Shown here one piece after another: positions 18,655-28,679 of a stretch of DNA of 64,000 nucleotides. Each line of letters opens with the position of its first letter. The first letter of the stretch is position 1. The stretch spans positions 372,001 through 436,000 of the forward strand of contig JAUFOR010000002.1 in the NCBI GenBank assembly GCA_040285745.1. Reading direction: 5' to 3'. The notes below the pieces were generated by a model. It searched no databases. It saw nothing but the letters and a program-made list of their open reading frames with translations, and was not told where the DNA came from. The position numbers were made by a program, and so were the translations under genes. The stretch is from Barthelona sp. PCE. Its lineage: Eukaryota; Metamonada: BaSk clade.

Positions 18655-21600
18655 CTAGTACTCATCCATATTCTCCTTCAGAGTAAACAGGAAGCGACGT
18701 GCACGTTGGTAGGTGAGTGAGGACGGGTCAGGCACAATTGGCATAAACTCCATGTGACTTCCATCGACCTCACATTGAATGAGAAGGATGATTTCAAGAA
18801 CCTGGTCTTGATTGATAGTACGAAGGAAACTTCCTCCGATAAGCGGGTTCTTCCCGTTGAGAACGATAAGAGGGCACCTCAGGATCTCAAGGATAGGGCG
18901 GAACCACAATCCGTCATCTGTTACTCGATCGAATTGGAAAACCTCTGGCTTGTCGCTCAAAACTGACACTACATTCTCCTCAACGAGCTCAACTTCGTCT
19001 TCAGGATAAATAACATCAAGGTCGCTGTCGACATCCAAGCATGAGCTAGGAATTGAGTAAAGTGAACCGTCAATCTCCGCGTCTGGGATATTTCTCTTTG
19101 CAGCCTCTGAAACAGAGGGAGCATTCGAAAAGTTGCGCTCCTGCTGCATAGTGATAACGTTTGCGTTCTGATCGCGGAAGCTCTGACGGCGACTAACCTG
19201 AATATCCCGATCTGCGCCAGGTATGAATGACATACGGCGTGACTGGTTAGTACTGGGCATGCCAGAAGTAAGAGTGCTGGAGCGAGCAACCGAAAGACGT
19301 CTGGCAAAACCTGTCTGGAAACTAGAATTTGGTTTGATACTTGCAAACTCTTTGGGGAACCCATCAAAATACTTGCCTGCCTGTTTGCTAATCGTGTCCC
19401 ATGTTATGAAACGGGAAGGACCGCTCTGAACAATGGTTGTGATGTATCTGTCAAGCAAAAGACTGGGGTGCATCGTTTTAATCAACGATAAAACCGCATA
19501 GATGTTATTCATCTCTGGACTGTTGGTAAGCACTGCAGGTGCGTTAACAATGATAAGACCCTCTGACGGGGCAACGAAGATGCCTGCGTACATACACGAA
19601 CGATCCATTTTGAACGAGCCAGCTGGCTGAAGAGGGACGAAGAAGACCATTGTCTTGAGAGGTTCACTGATCTCTGCCAGGAACTCATGAATGTATGTCT
19701 CAAATACAATATCATCGTAGTTAATTTCAGACGCGAGAGAAAGAACGTCAAGACCAAATGTCTCACCAGCGCGTCGCGGGCTGACAACAAACGTCTGAGG
19801 TCGGGGATCGGAACAGCTGTTCGGAGCAACCACGTGAATGCTCGGAATCGCCATCTTATTTGTTGCTCTCACGAAAGTAGGAACGTCAATTCCTTTTGAA
19901 TTGTTCAAATCCCTCTTGAGCTTGATGACATCGTTTTGCGTCACAATACCGTTCGTCTGCAGTTTGGCAAACATCTCAACAGTGAGCCACATCATGGTCT
20001 TCGTAGCGCGCGTTATGTCATTACCAACAACGCGCGGGATATTCGTAAAGACACACATTGCATTTAACAACAGAGAAAAGTGCGGGGCGAATGACGTGTC
20101 GGGATAAAAGTGCTCGTGGATGAGGTTTATGTTCGATGCCAGCTCTGTGTCGTTTACGAAAGCAGGCGGAAGGCACTGGAAGCGTTCAGCACGTATAATT
20201 GGAACAAGAATTGACTCAAACCATGAGCGTGCAAGAAATGACACTTGGTCTTCCTCCTTGATAAAGTATTCGGCATCGACAGAGCTCCTAAGATCATCAA
20301 GCATGATGACAAGCTGACGGAATGGGTTTTGTGCAACATTAATTGAATCTATGTCGTGATCTTCAATGACCAAACCCTTCGTTGCGTTAGCCTCGTCTTC
20401 ACTGTCATCATACAGTGCCTTTCTGAATGCTGCAGCCTCTTCCTTGAGCTTGCGCTCATGGTCTGCGAGATAAGCGGCCTCATCTGGAGAAATTGGTAGG
20501 TCGTTACGGTCCTTGATCTTTCGCCTGTTACGGAAGAAAGGCGTGTAGTATAAAAGGTTATACATGACAGCGAGCATACGGAATACGAGGATCATGTATC
20601 TATAGAAGGGGAAAGTGATAACTGTTGGGAATTCAGCACGGAGATCGGGTCTGTTACGGAGTGTCCAGTAATTAAACAAACACAAGATGCAAATGTAAAT
20701 CAGATACAGCGAAGTGAGTCCAATAAAGAACGTGAGGGGGTTCACCCACACGAGATACGCCACCAAAAATAGACGAACCCAATCCATAATGGACGTCCAC
20801 AGCTCGTACATTAAGAACGGCTTGAGGATAAGCGTATTTCTTCTCCAGTAGAACAAAATCAGATATATAAAGATTGGAATAAATCGATGCGCAGTAGGAT
20901 CCCAGGATCTGACACGCTGTCTCAGAAGAGAGTACTCACCACATCGACACCACAGGGTCTTTCTGCATATTGCATGATCAGGAACGGTGGTTGGGACACA
21001 CACAGTGCCAACACATTCCATTCTGTAGTTCTTGTTCAAACCCTGAAGGAGGATACCCATCTGCAAATCTTCACCATTGAACGTCTGGTTGTGACGAGCA
21101 AATACCTCCAGCAATACTTCACGCTCCCACATTGCGACAGCGCCGTGTGCAGAGAGAGAACTACCCAGAAGACATTGGAACATTTTGATGAACCCAGCGA
21201 GTTTGTACTCGAGATCCTGATAATGTGCAACGAGGATAGGCTTACCCTTGTCATCAAACTTATTATCAGCAGAAATTGTGAATGCCAGTGCTTTGGTAAC
21301 ACCGTCTTCCATCTTATGCGTTGGAATAGCAATATCAGGCGGTAGCATAACATCGTCATCAGTCATCATGACGTACTTCTCCTTAACAATGTATCGAGTC
21401 GTCCACCAAAAAGATGTTGTCTTGTTACCCTCTGGCACCCAAATATAGTTGATAGAATTATCTTCACTATAAGACATACCATGCTGCTTACAATATGACC
21501 TCGAAAGGCGCTGACAAACCAACTTTGTGTTGTCTAATGGAACAGGCGAGTTGGCGTTATCACATATGTAAATCTTGTTAGGTTTAAACACTTGTAGCGC

Positions 21601-24600
21601 TGCGTGTAGCGTAGCTTCTACAGTTTCTTCTGATCTGTGACAAGCAATAAGCAGACAGCCGTCTTCAAGTTTTGTTTCACGTTCTTGCCTGGCAAGCATA
21701 CGCGCTCGATCAGATTCTGCTGGTAAATTCGGCCAATCACAGAAATACAGAGCCATAAACATCAAACCGAACTCAACCAACCAGATAAGGAAGTAAGTCC
21801 ATGATGTACGCTCATTCCAGAATGATATAAGCTCAGTGGGCGCTGGAGCTACGAAATAAAAGAAAAGAAATATAAGAATGTAAAAAATGTAGTAACCAAT
21901 TGCAACGAACCACTTCTCGAATCTCTGGCCCTTGGTCTTGAGCTCGTGGAGATCGTACTCAATGTGCTTGAGAACAAAGTGATGTGAAGGAAGCACAATG
22001 GATCGTTGTTCCAGTTCTGCCTCGATGAAGGAGATCAAATCACGGTTTCCACGACCCTGTGCCATGTATACCTCCTTTGTGATCTTCCAAAGATTCACAA
22101 AGTCCTCAACTGGTACAGAAATAATGCAAAAAATTGTTAATAGCTCACGACAGTATTGGAGTGACATCTGAGGTAGCTGACCATCTGCAGTGTAATCAAT
22201 AAGGTACTGAAGTACCATAGGAAGATACGTGTGCTTATTGAGGATTTGAAGATAGTCCTGGTACTTTTTGGGAGACTTAAGAGGCGCACAAGCGTCGTAC
22301 TCCATGAAAATTCCATGGAAGCGCATCTCCTGATCAACCTTTCTGTAAAGTGAGAATAAGTACTTGTACGCCTTCGATTCTAGTACAGCACGCTGCTGGA
22401 ATGCAACACTTCGCCATTCCTCGAGTGTCTTTACGATCGCAATGATAACAGCAGAGGGTTTGGGCTCTCTTGGGTCCATCTCAATCGGGCGGCAGTCCAA
22501 AGTCTTGGTGAGAACATCCACGGCTTCCTGGAATTTCTGTTCATTACGCTTCTTCATGGCAATAATGTGCTGAAGATCAGCATACTGGATCCAGACATCA
22601 ACATAATTTGGATCAGTCTCAAACTTCTCAACGATCTTCTTCTTCTTATAGCGCTCAAACTTTTTAACATGAATTGAACGGTAGAGATCAAGAGATCGCT
22701 TAAGAATCATCGCTGCATCAGATTCAGACTTGTGCTGAAGGAATATCGATACATATTCTGCATTCAACGCAAAAATACGTTGAGGAATTGCACGACTAAG
22801 ATTCTCCTTTTGCATCTGAAGGTTATAGAAGTAACGAATATGAGAAAGAATATCCGTCTGAAGGCGATCTATCAAGTCGTTAAGAATCACAAACAAGATA
22901 TGGTTCTCACTCAGTGAGAACTCCCTTATGTAACGAATGAGCTCGGCATTAAGGAAGCCAAGATACTCGTACGGATTCTCACTGTGTGTACATAAATCAT
23001 TAAGACACTCCCAAATATCGGTGAAGAACGAATCTTTAGGCTTGAGTACCACAATGGAGTAATCCAGGCATTCCAATAGAAGCTGTTTTGCCAGATCAAC
23101 CAGATCATTCTCCTTATACAGCAATGCGAGCTCGAAACATGAATAAATAAACAATGGATGCATATGGAGCAGCTCACGGACCATATCGATGTCGAAAAGA
23201 TCGTTAAAGTTGATCTCAACACCAGTTAACCCCAATTGATTGGGTTGTGGAATGTTCTGCTGCTTAGGAAGGAGCGATTCGATATCTACACTTTCTCCCA
23301 TTTGCATATGACCGTCGTTCATGTCATGTCCCTCGTCTTCAAGCTGTTTCATCGTGTTAAACACGTTTCCACCTGCTCCAATCGAGTCTTTCTTCCCAGC
23401 CATAACCATACCGACCAAGTCCTTGACGTTATCAATCTTCAGTGAATTGAAGTTCATCGACTTACGGATCGCGCTCATGTTCTGTGCTATCTCCTCTTGG
23501 ATATCCAACTCATCAGAATCAATCTCAGAACCGCTGTAGTAAGTTGAGGGTTCCGGAGAGTCGAGGATGGACATTCGACGTTCAGTGTTTAGTTGCCCAA
23601 ATATTGTGCCACGGCGACTTTCCTTCCAGTTTTGGGCCTCAACTGAGAGCTGAGGCATTTCGGTGTTGTTAACGTTCAGATCAACACCACTCTCTGTGAC
23701 ATGATCGTTCATCTTGGCAGCAACAGGTGCAAAGATGGAACGACGACGACGCTGCAGGTTCGCAACACCGTTTCCGAATGGGTTACTGTTCACCGAAAGT
23801 TTCTTTGTGTACTGGGATGGTTGTGGTTCGTCTGCTGGAAGCTCGCCTTCCGACATACTCTCATACTCGTCCGGTCCGTTTTCCGAGTTTTCCGCATATT
23901 GTGACGGGTTGTTGATGTTCTGCTGACGCTGACGCTGCAACATAACGAACTGGCGCAAAGGAGTTGCATCTGCGGTTGACTTCAACGAATCGCCCTTTAT
24001 GAGTGTGTTCTCTGTTGCAGTTTTGAGCGCTGCTGCGATGGATTTCCTACGTATCATATCCTTAGATTTGGGAATACTCTGCATCGTCTGCATAGCATCG
24101 AACTCTTTTGCCACAAGGTGAATTTCCTCACTGATCATCGTAGATGGGTTAATCTCGTTACCTAATGTGTAACCAGCAGTAGAGTCGTCAATTTCAAACT
24201 CTTCACCGAACTCATAGTCAAACTCCTCCTCCTCTGCCTCATCAAAATTATCCTCAAGATTGAACTCTCCAGCTTCTAGTTGGTGAATCTTCATAATCTC
24301 CTGTAGCTCTTTAGTCTGTTTAGTGTAAAAGAAATCAGCAAAGACCATCTCAAAGAATTGTTTTTGATACTTAACAGGAAACTTTTTAATTTCTGCAATA
24401 ACCAAAAATATGGCATTTAAATATTTTCCATTCCGGACCTTTGAAACCTTGGACGCATTTTTGATAAGGAACTTATAATTTGACTCCTTTAACGGGAAAT
24501 CCTCATATAATCCCATCAAAGGTTGAATCGATTTCGGACGTAATCTATAACAATCAGCAAGAAACTGGAAACTGGCAGAGATATCACAGAATCGCTTTTC

Positions 24601-27600
24601 GATCTCTTCTTCTGTAACCATATTCTTAACAATACTCAAGTCCTTATTGGTAAATATGTTACGATCAATAGCAATGGGCATGTCCATGTCATCGTCTACC
24701 TTCTTGCCACGGCGCAGGCGCTCGGTGCTGAGATGATTCAAATAAAAGCGTGAACGTGCAGCGATCAGGCATACAATCTGAACTAAAGCAGTCCACACAC
24801 GAATGTAAACATCCTTCTTACTCAGCACGTTGGATATCTCAAGTGTGTCCTCCAACACGTGCTTTGCCTGTATAAGCTGACCTTCCTGGACTAACGTAAC
24901 TGCATATGTCCTGTTAATCATGCAAATTTCAGCCAAACATTTCTCCACTGTCTTGAGCTCAGATGAGTTTACCATGTCGCTCGACTCGCGGAGATCATCC
25001 AAAAGCTGTGGAAGTTGCTCAAACGGGTTGTCGGAAACTGCCTCACTTGACATCTGATAGAATACGGAGAGCGCCCGTTGCAGGAGGTAAAGCTGACGGT
25101 CCATGTGATCTATGGGTCGATCGAGCTGCATCTTGGCGTAATTAGCCTTGATCTGCCTTGTTAACGAGGGAGAAATGGTGAATAGCTCCACAGCATCAAT
25201 CCACTCGCGGTCCTTGTCACTCATTTCGTTGTTCAGGAAACCACCAGCGAGGTACGGTACAGTCTGTACGCCAGCAGAACCGCATGCCTGACGAAGCATG
25301 TCAAAAAGTTTCGATTTTGAATATCTGAAGGACATACTCGTGAAAAGAACGCGCCATGTATCAGAGATACGTTTCTCAAGAGCCATACATGACTTTGTGA
25401 TGTCGTCGATGATGTACACTTGGTATTCATACCATATCTTATACTCCTCATGTTCAGCTGAAAGCCGTTCAACATAACCATTTTCTTTTGCCTCCACACC
25501 CTCAGGGATGACGTTCATGGGGGCATCACGCTGTTCCAATTCAAAACGAAGATCATCGCGTGTTTGTTGCGTTTGTTGAAGAAATTGCAAAAAAAAAGAG
25601 ATTGATTGGACAGAAAAGTTAAAAGCTAGCTCATTTGCCTCGCGATCAAGTGCCAACTCACCAAGGAACATACATATATCACCAAAGAAAAGAGGCAGTT
25701 CAAACACTGAACTGACAGAATACAGTAGCTCAAAGTACTTATCATACTGGCGCTCCATCCACACGCTGAACGAGTCATAGAAGGAACGGTTGGCAGGCGA
25801 CATCTCAGCAATATCCTTTCGTCTATTCTCAAGGTATCGCTTCGAAGTTAGTGAATTGTAATCGAATCCTGGCACACAGCTGAGTCTACGTGTTGTTGAA
25901 ATAATGTTTTTGTAGATTGATGAATGAAATGGAGTTGAAATTGGAATGGACTTCAGGAAGATTGCAAACTTCTCAGAAAAAATCTCTTCAAATGCCAAGC
26001 CCTTGGTGAATTTCTCGTTCAGGGACATAAGCATCACATCTACGTGGGTAGAATACAGCAAATTGAACTTCTCATCATAGAAATCCGGTTCAATGGTTAA
26101 TTTCAATGCAGGGTCCATAATGCGCAATAATGCCTTGTATTTAGGGGAGCTGTTGCGCTGCCTGTGCATCTTAGAACGAACCAAGCCAACCGAAACATCA
26201 ACTAAGGCGTCCCATGCGCGTTTCTCAAGTTGTAAAGTAATGCCAAAGAACTCGTCATGAGCCTCTGCCGTCTTTTGTGTCAGAAGATTGAGGTCCTCGT
26301 CAATAAAAACAATATGAGGATACTCGCCAATAATCTTCAAAAGATCAGAGTCCGAACCGGCTTTTTCGATAGAGACGACAGTGATATCTCCTTGTGACTC
26401 TGGAAAGAGTGCCTTGCGGAGGGTCCTGCGGAGTAAAACTGACTCTTGGAGGAGATAATGAGCGAAACTTGCTTCCCCATACGTGAGGAATAACTTGGCG
26501 AATAGTTCATTAATGAGAGCTATTTTCTTCGAAACATAAACTATCTTGACACGCTCATCGATCTTTATATCCATAAAGGATTCGGGTACACTAAATGACA
26601 TAGAATCATCATCGATGACAGGCGACTGTGGTTGTATCTCTGAAATAAGCTGATGCACTTGTGTTCTGTACACGCTTCGCAGCGCCTCATCGTAATCCTG
26701 TTTAAGTTGCAATCTGTCAATCTCTCTCCTTAAGAAATTCTTCGAATGTGAAGATTTCGAATTCATTGAAAGGAAACCTTGAATCTCAGAGATATCAAGC
26801 TCATTCAGTGCGCTGGGAATTTCAACCTGACTTGATGAATCAGTGATAATTGTTGCATTGTCATTGGCGAGATTTGTCTGGAAAAGACCAGCATCGTTAA
26901 AGAACTCATGCCAAGTCTTGCTCTTGTGACCGTTCGAAATGTCTGTTCCGGACTGGCTCATGTACCCACCATCAGTAATCACAGAATCCATCACATTAAT
27001 GTGCTCAGATCCCTCTTTTGAAATCTGAGCGTTAATACGGTTGTACATAGCACCAAGCATTGTTGTGCTATCTCTGTCGGTCTTATGTGCCTCCTCTGTG
27101 ATATCCACGTTTTCAAGCATCTTTTGGACATTAGTAGTAATGTCAATCTTATTACCTCCGATAGCCATGGCCTCGGCCATTTTTTCTTCATCGATATGTT
27201 CCGCCATATCGTCAAGTTTCTCAATTTTCTTCTTGATGGCTGACCACCTTCTGCTCTCACGACGTGAACGAGATACGTGCTCATCCTCGCTGGACTCCTC
27301 CTTCAGTGCTGGCATGAGGTTCATAGGAGTCTCTTTGACACCAGCAACAGCGTTAACCCATGAATTACCAATCTTACGAGAGGCACGTGAGCTTGATCTC
27401 CAACCCTTATCAGATTTCTTTATGACCGGAGTTAAATTCGAACTGTCGCTGAATTCACTGGCGCTAAGGATTTCTTGAGCGCTGTTAAGATCCTCCAAAT
27501 GAAGATCCTCTTCACTGCTGTTGTCTTGAAGTGCTTGGTTCATTCGCTCAATGAGTCCTCCATCTACATTATCTAAATCATCTATTTTGCATACTTCATG

Positions 27601-28215
27601 GACGTTCTTATCAACCTCACTGTAGAACTGATACCCGCCCGAAAAGACAGAGTTCTTACGCTTATGATCGATCTTCTCTGACTTGAGATACTGACTATCA
27701 AGTGTATCGACGTTATCCAGCATAGCTGTCAAATTATCGAGATCATCAAACTCCCCTGATCCTTCTTCCCCACCAAAGTTGGCCACATCGTCCACTGAAT
27801 CCAGTGGGGTCCCGATGTTGGGTGGTGAAAACGTTGTCTGCTGTAAAGAAGGAAGATTTGTTGACAACGGTGAATCCATCGTCACATTGGTGTTGAGCTT
27901 ATGTGATGGATTCATAATATTGGTGGTCACCGAATCGGGTCTGCCCTGCCGAGAAAATGGCTTGCTTAAATCCATTATCGGTTGATCTAGCATATAATCT
28001 GAATCATCTGTTTCTTCGTCCTCCGAGAAGGTTTCTTCTGGAATAGACATGATAACAGCTGAACCTCCGGACTCTAGCGGCGACATAGAGACCGGGCGAG
28101 AATTAGATGCGCTTGAATTGTTTGATAAAAGACCCGCATTATGCGCAGCAAAGTTGACATGGTCAAAATTTGTGCTGTCGTTGAAATTGTTACCGTTAAA
28201 GTTTGGTAATGACAT
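18655..28215 (-). CDS. Giant fusion protein: helical N-terminus, membrane GT2 glycosyltransferase, unknown C-terminal domain
   Basis: One uninterrupted frame encodes 3186 residues. Residues 1-500 are Ser/Asn/Asp-rich and probably disordered. About 500-2090 is mostly helical with acidic breaks (for example 1310-1340), resembling an alpha-solenoid. Two membrane segments at about 2100-2160 precede a family-2 glycosyltransferase core. That core has CLLIACHRSEETVEATLHA (about 2185), the metal-binding MMTDDDVMLPPD (about 2285), FNGEDLQMG (about 2380, TED-like) and RQRVRSWD (about 2433, in the place of QxxRW). Several membrane segments follow at 2445-2570. The last 600 residues form a soluble region that I cannot assign. 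The GT2 layout is that of processive polysaccharide synthases (chitin, cellulose, hyaluronan type). The product is unknown. It is likely in the plasma membrane or Golgi. Confidence 0.85.
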   Translation of the reverse strand: MSLPNFNGNNFNDSTNFDHVNFAAHNAGLLSNNSSASNSRPVSMSPLESGGSAVIMSIPEETFSEDEETDDSDYMLDQPIMDLSKPFSRQGRPDSVTTNIMNPSHKLNTNVTMDSPLSTNLPSLQQTTFSPPNIGTPLDSVDDVANFGGEEGSGEFDDLDNLTAMLDNVDTLDSQYLKSEKIDHKRKNSVFSGGYQFYSEVDKNVHEVCKIDDLDNVDGGLIERMNQALQDNSSEEDLHLEDLNSAQEILSASEFSDSSNLTPVIKKSDKGWRSSSRASRKIGNSWVNAVAGVKETPMNLMPALKEESSEDEHVSRSRRESRRWSAIKKKIEKLDDMAEHIDEEKMAEAMAIGGNKIDITTNVQKMLENVDITEEAHKTDRDSTTMLGAMYNRINAQISKEGSEHINVMDSVITDGGYMSQSGTDISNGHKSKTWHEFFNDAGLFQTNLANDNATIITDSSSQVEIPSALNELDISEIQGFLSMNSKSSHSKNFLRREIDRLQLKQDYDEALRSVYRTQVHQLISEIQPQSPVIDDDSMSFSVPESFMDIKIDERVKIVYVSKKIALINELFAKLFLTYGEASFAHYLLQESVLLRRTLRKALFPESQGDITVVSIEKAGSDSDLLKIIGEYPHIVFIDEDLNLLTQKTAEAHDEFFGITLQLEKRAWDALVDVSVGLVRSKMHRQRNSSPKYKALLRIMDPALKLTIEPDFYDEKFNLLYSTHVDVMLMSLNEKFTKGLAFEEIFSEKFAIFLKSIPISTPFHSSIYKNIISTTRRLSCVPGFDYNSLTSKRYLENRRKDIAEMSPANRSFYDSFSVWMERQYDKYFELLYSVSSVFELPLFFGDICMFLGELALDREANELAFNFSVQSISFFLQFLQQTQQTRDDLRFELEQRDAPMNVIPEGVEAKENGYVERLSAEHEEYKIWYEYQVYIIDDITKSCMALEKRISDTWRVLFTSMSFRYSKSKLFDMLRQACGSAGVQTVPYLAGGFLNNEMSDKDREWIDAVELFTISPSLTRQIKANYAKMQLDRPIDHMDRQLYLLQRALSVFYQMSSEAVSDNPFEQLPQLLDDLRESSDMVNSSELKTVEKCLAEICMINRTYAVTLVQEGQLIQAKHVLEDTLEISNVLSKKDVYIRVWTALVQIVCLIAARSRFYLNHLSTERLRRGKKVDDDMDMPIAIDRNIFTNKDLSIVKNMVTEEEIEKRFCDISASFQFLADCYRLRPKSIQPLMGLYEDFPLKESNYKFLIKNASKVSKVRNGKYLNAIFLVIAEIKKFPVKYQKQFFEMVFADFFYTKQTKELQEIMKIHQLEAGEFNLEDNFDEAEEEEFDYEFGEEFEIDDSTAGYTLGNEINPSTMISEEIHLVAKEFDAMQTMQSIPKSKDMIRRKSIAAALKTATENTLIKGDSLKSTADATPLRQFVMLQRQRQQNINNPSQYAENSENGPDEYESMSEGELPADEPQPSQYTKKLSVNSNPFGNGVANLQRRRRSIFAPVAAKMNDHVTESGVDLNVNNTEMPQLSVEAQNWKESRRGTIFGQLNTERRMSILDSPEPSTYYSGSEIDSDELDIQEEIAQNMSAIRKSMNFNSLKIDNVKDLVGMVMAGKKDSIGAGGNVFNTMKQLEDEGHDMNDGHMQMGESVDIESLLPKQQNIPQPNQLGLTGVEINFNDLFDIDMVRELLHMHPLFIYSCFELALLYKENDLVDLAKQLLLECLDYSIVVLKPKDSFFTDIWECLNDLCTHSENPYEYLGFLNAELIRYIREFSLSENHILFVILNDLIDRLQTDILSHIRYFYNLQMQKENLSRAIPQRIFALNAEYVSIFLQHKSESDAAMILKRSLDLYRSIHVKKFERYKKKKIVEKFETDPNYVDVWIQYADLQHIIAMKKRNEQKFQEAVDVLTKTLDCRPIEMDPREPKPSAVIIAIVKTLEEWRSVAFQQRAVLESKAYKYLFSLYRKVDQEMRFHGIFMEYDACAPLKSPKKYQDYLQILNKHTYLPMVLQYLIDYTADGQLPQMSLQYCRELLTIFCIISVPVEDFVNLWKITKEVYMAQGRGNRDLISFIEAELEQRSIVLPSHHFVLKHIEYDLHELKTKGQRFEKWFVAIGYYIFYILIFLFFYFVAPAPTELISFWNERTSWTYFLIWLVEFGLMFMALYFCDWPNLPAESDRARMLARQERETKLEDGCLLIACHRSEETVEATLHAALQVFKPNKIYICDNANSPVPLDNTKLVCQRLSRSYCKQHGMSYSEDNSINYIWVPEGNKTTSFWWTTRYIVKEKYVMMTDDDVMLPPDIAIPTHKMEDGVTKALAFTISADNKFDDKGKPILVAHYQDLEYKLAGFIKMFQCLLGSSLSAHGAVAMWEREVLLEVFARHNQTFNGEDLQMGILLQGLNKNYRMECVGTVCVPTTVPDHAICRKTLWCRCGEYSLLRQRVRSWDPTAHRFIPIFIYLILFYWRRNTLILKPFLMYELWTSIMDWVRLFLVAYLVWVNPLTFFIGLTSLYLIYICILCLFNYWTLRNRPDLRAEFPTVITFPFYRYMILVFRMLAVMYNLLYYTPFFRNRRKIKDRNDLPISPDEAAYLADHERKLKEEAAAFRKALYDDSEDEANATKGLVIEDHDIDSINVAQNPFRQLVIMLDDLRSSVDAEYFIKEEDQVSFLARSWFESILVPIIRAERFQCLPPAFVNDTELASNINLIHEHFYPDTSFAPHFSLLLNAMCVFTNIPRVVGNDITRATKTMMWLTVEMFAKLQTNGIVTQNDVIKLKRDLNNSKGIDVPTFVRATNKMAIPSIHVVAPNSCSDPRPQTFVVSPRRAGETFGLDVLSLASEINYDDIVFETYIHEFLAEISEPLKTMVFFVPLQPAGSFKMDRSCMYAGIFVAPSEGLIIVNAPAVLTNSPEMNNIYAVLSLIKTMHPSLLLDRYITTIVQSGPSRFITWDTISKQAGKYFDGFPKEFASIKPNSSFQTGFARRLSVARSSTLTSGMPSTNQSRRMSFIPGADRDIQVSRRQSFRDQNANVITMQQERNFSNAPSVSEAAKRNIPDAEIDGSLYSIPSSCLDVDSDLDVIYPEDEVELVEENVVSVLSDKPEVFQFDRVTDDGLWFRPILEILRCPLIVLNGKNPLIGGSFLRTINQDQVLEIILLIQCEVDGSHMEFMPIVPDPSSLTYQRARRFLFTLKENMDEY

Positions 28216-28679
28216 GCAACATATGAAGGTAAAAGTAATAAAAATTAAACAAGAGCTTTGTTGGATCTGCCGCTTTCCCTGAACTCAATAGATCTAAAAC
28301 TCGTTTTCAGCTGGTTAAAAACTTGTAAATATCTTATATAGTGAATATTAGTTGAACAGTTTTCAGTGCCAAACATAGAATTTTATGATTTACATCAATT
28401 TATGTGGATTTACAGACATACAATGAATCCGAAAGCTAATTTTACTCGCAGAAAATCCGCTACAACAGTTACACATAGCGAACCATAAACACAAAATTTT
28501 TAAGGAACCTTTTAGGTTAATGAATCTCAATTCTGGGTGCTTTGGGTATCGTTGAGCTTCGCTAGCATCATTGTAATAAGAATAAAAAGGCAATTCACAT
28601 AAAAAAATTTGTTTTCGTCCAAATTACCTTTTCCGTTTGTTTGCTTTGTACCACACAGGTTACCCATAGATCATAGGCA
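28216..28679. promoter_or_regulatory. Divergent region, glycosyltransferase fusion / ODAD4
   Basis: This 464-bp AT-rich region separates two divergent start codons. On the ODAD4 side ACCTTTT lies at 28626-28632. On the minus side TTTTACCTTC is about 8-17 nt from the start. No RNA gene was recognised. Confidence 0.4.
28626..28632 (+). promoter_or_regulatory. ACCTTTT element upstream of ODAD4
   Basis: A copy of the recurring ACCYTTT motif lies 47 nt before the ATG at 28680. Confidence 0.3.
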
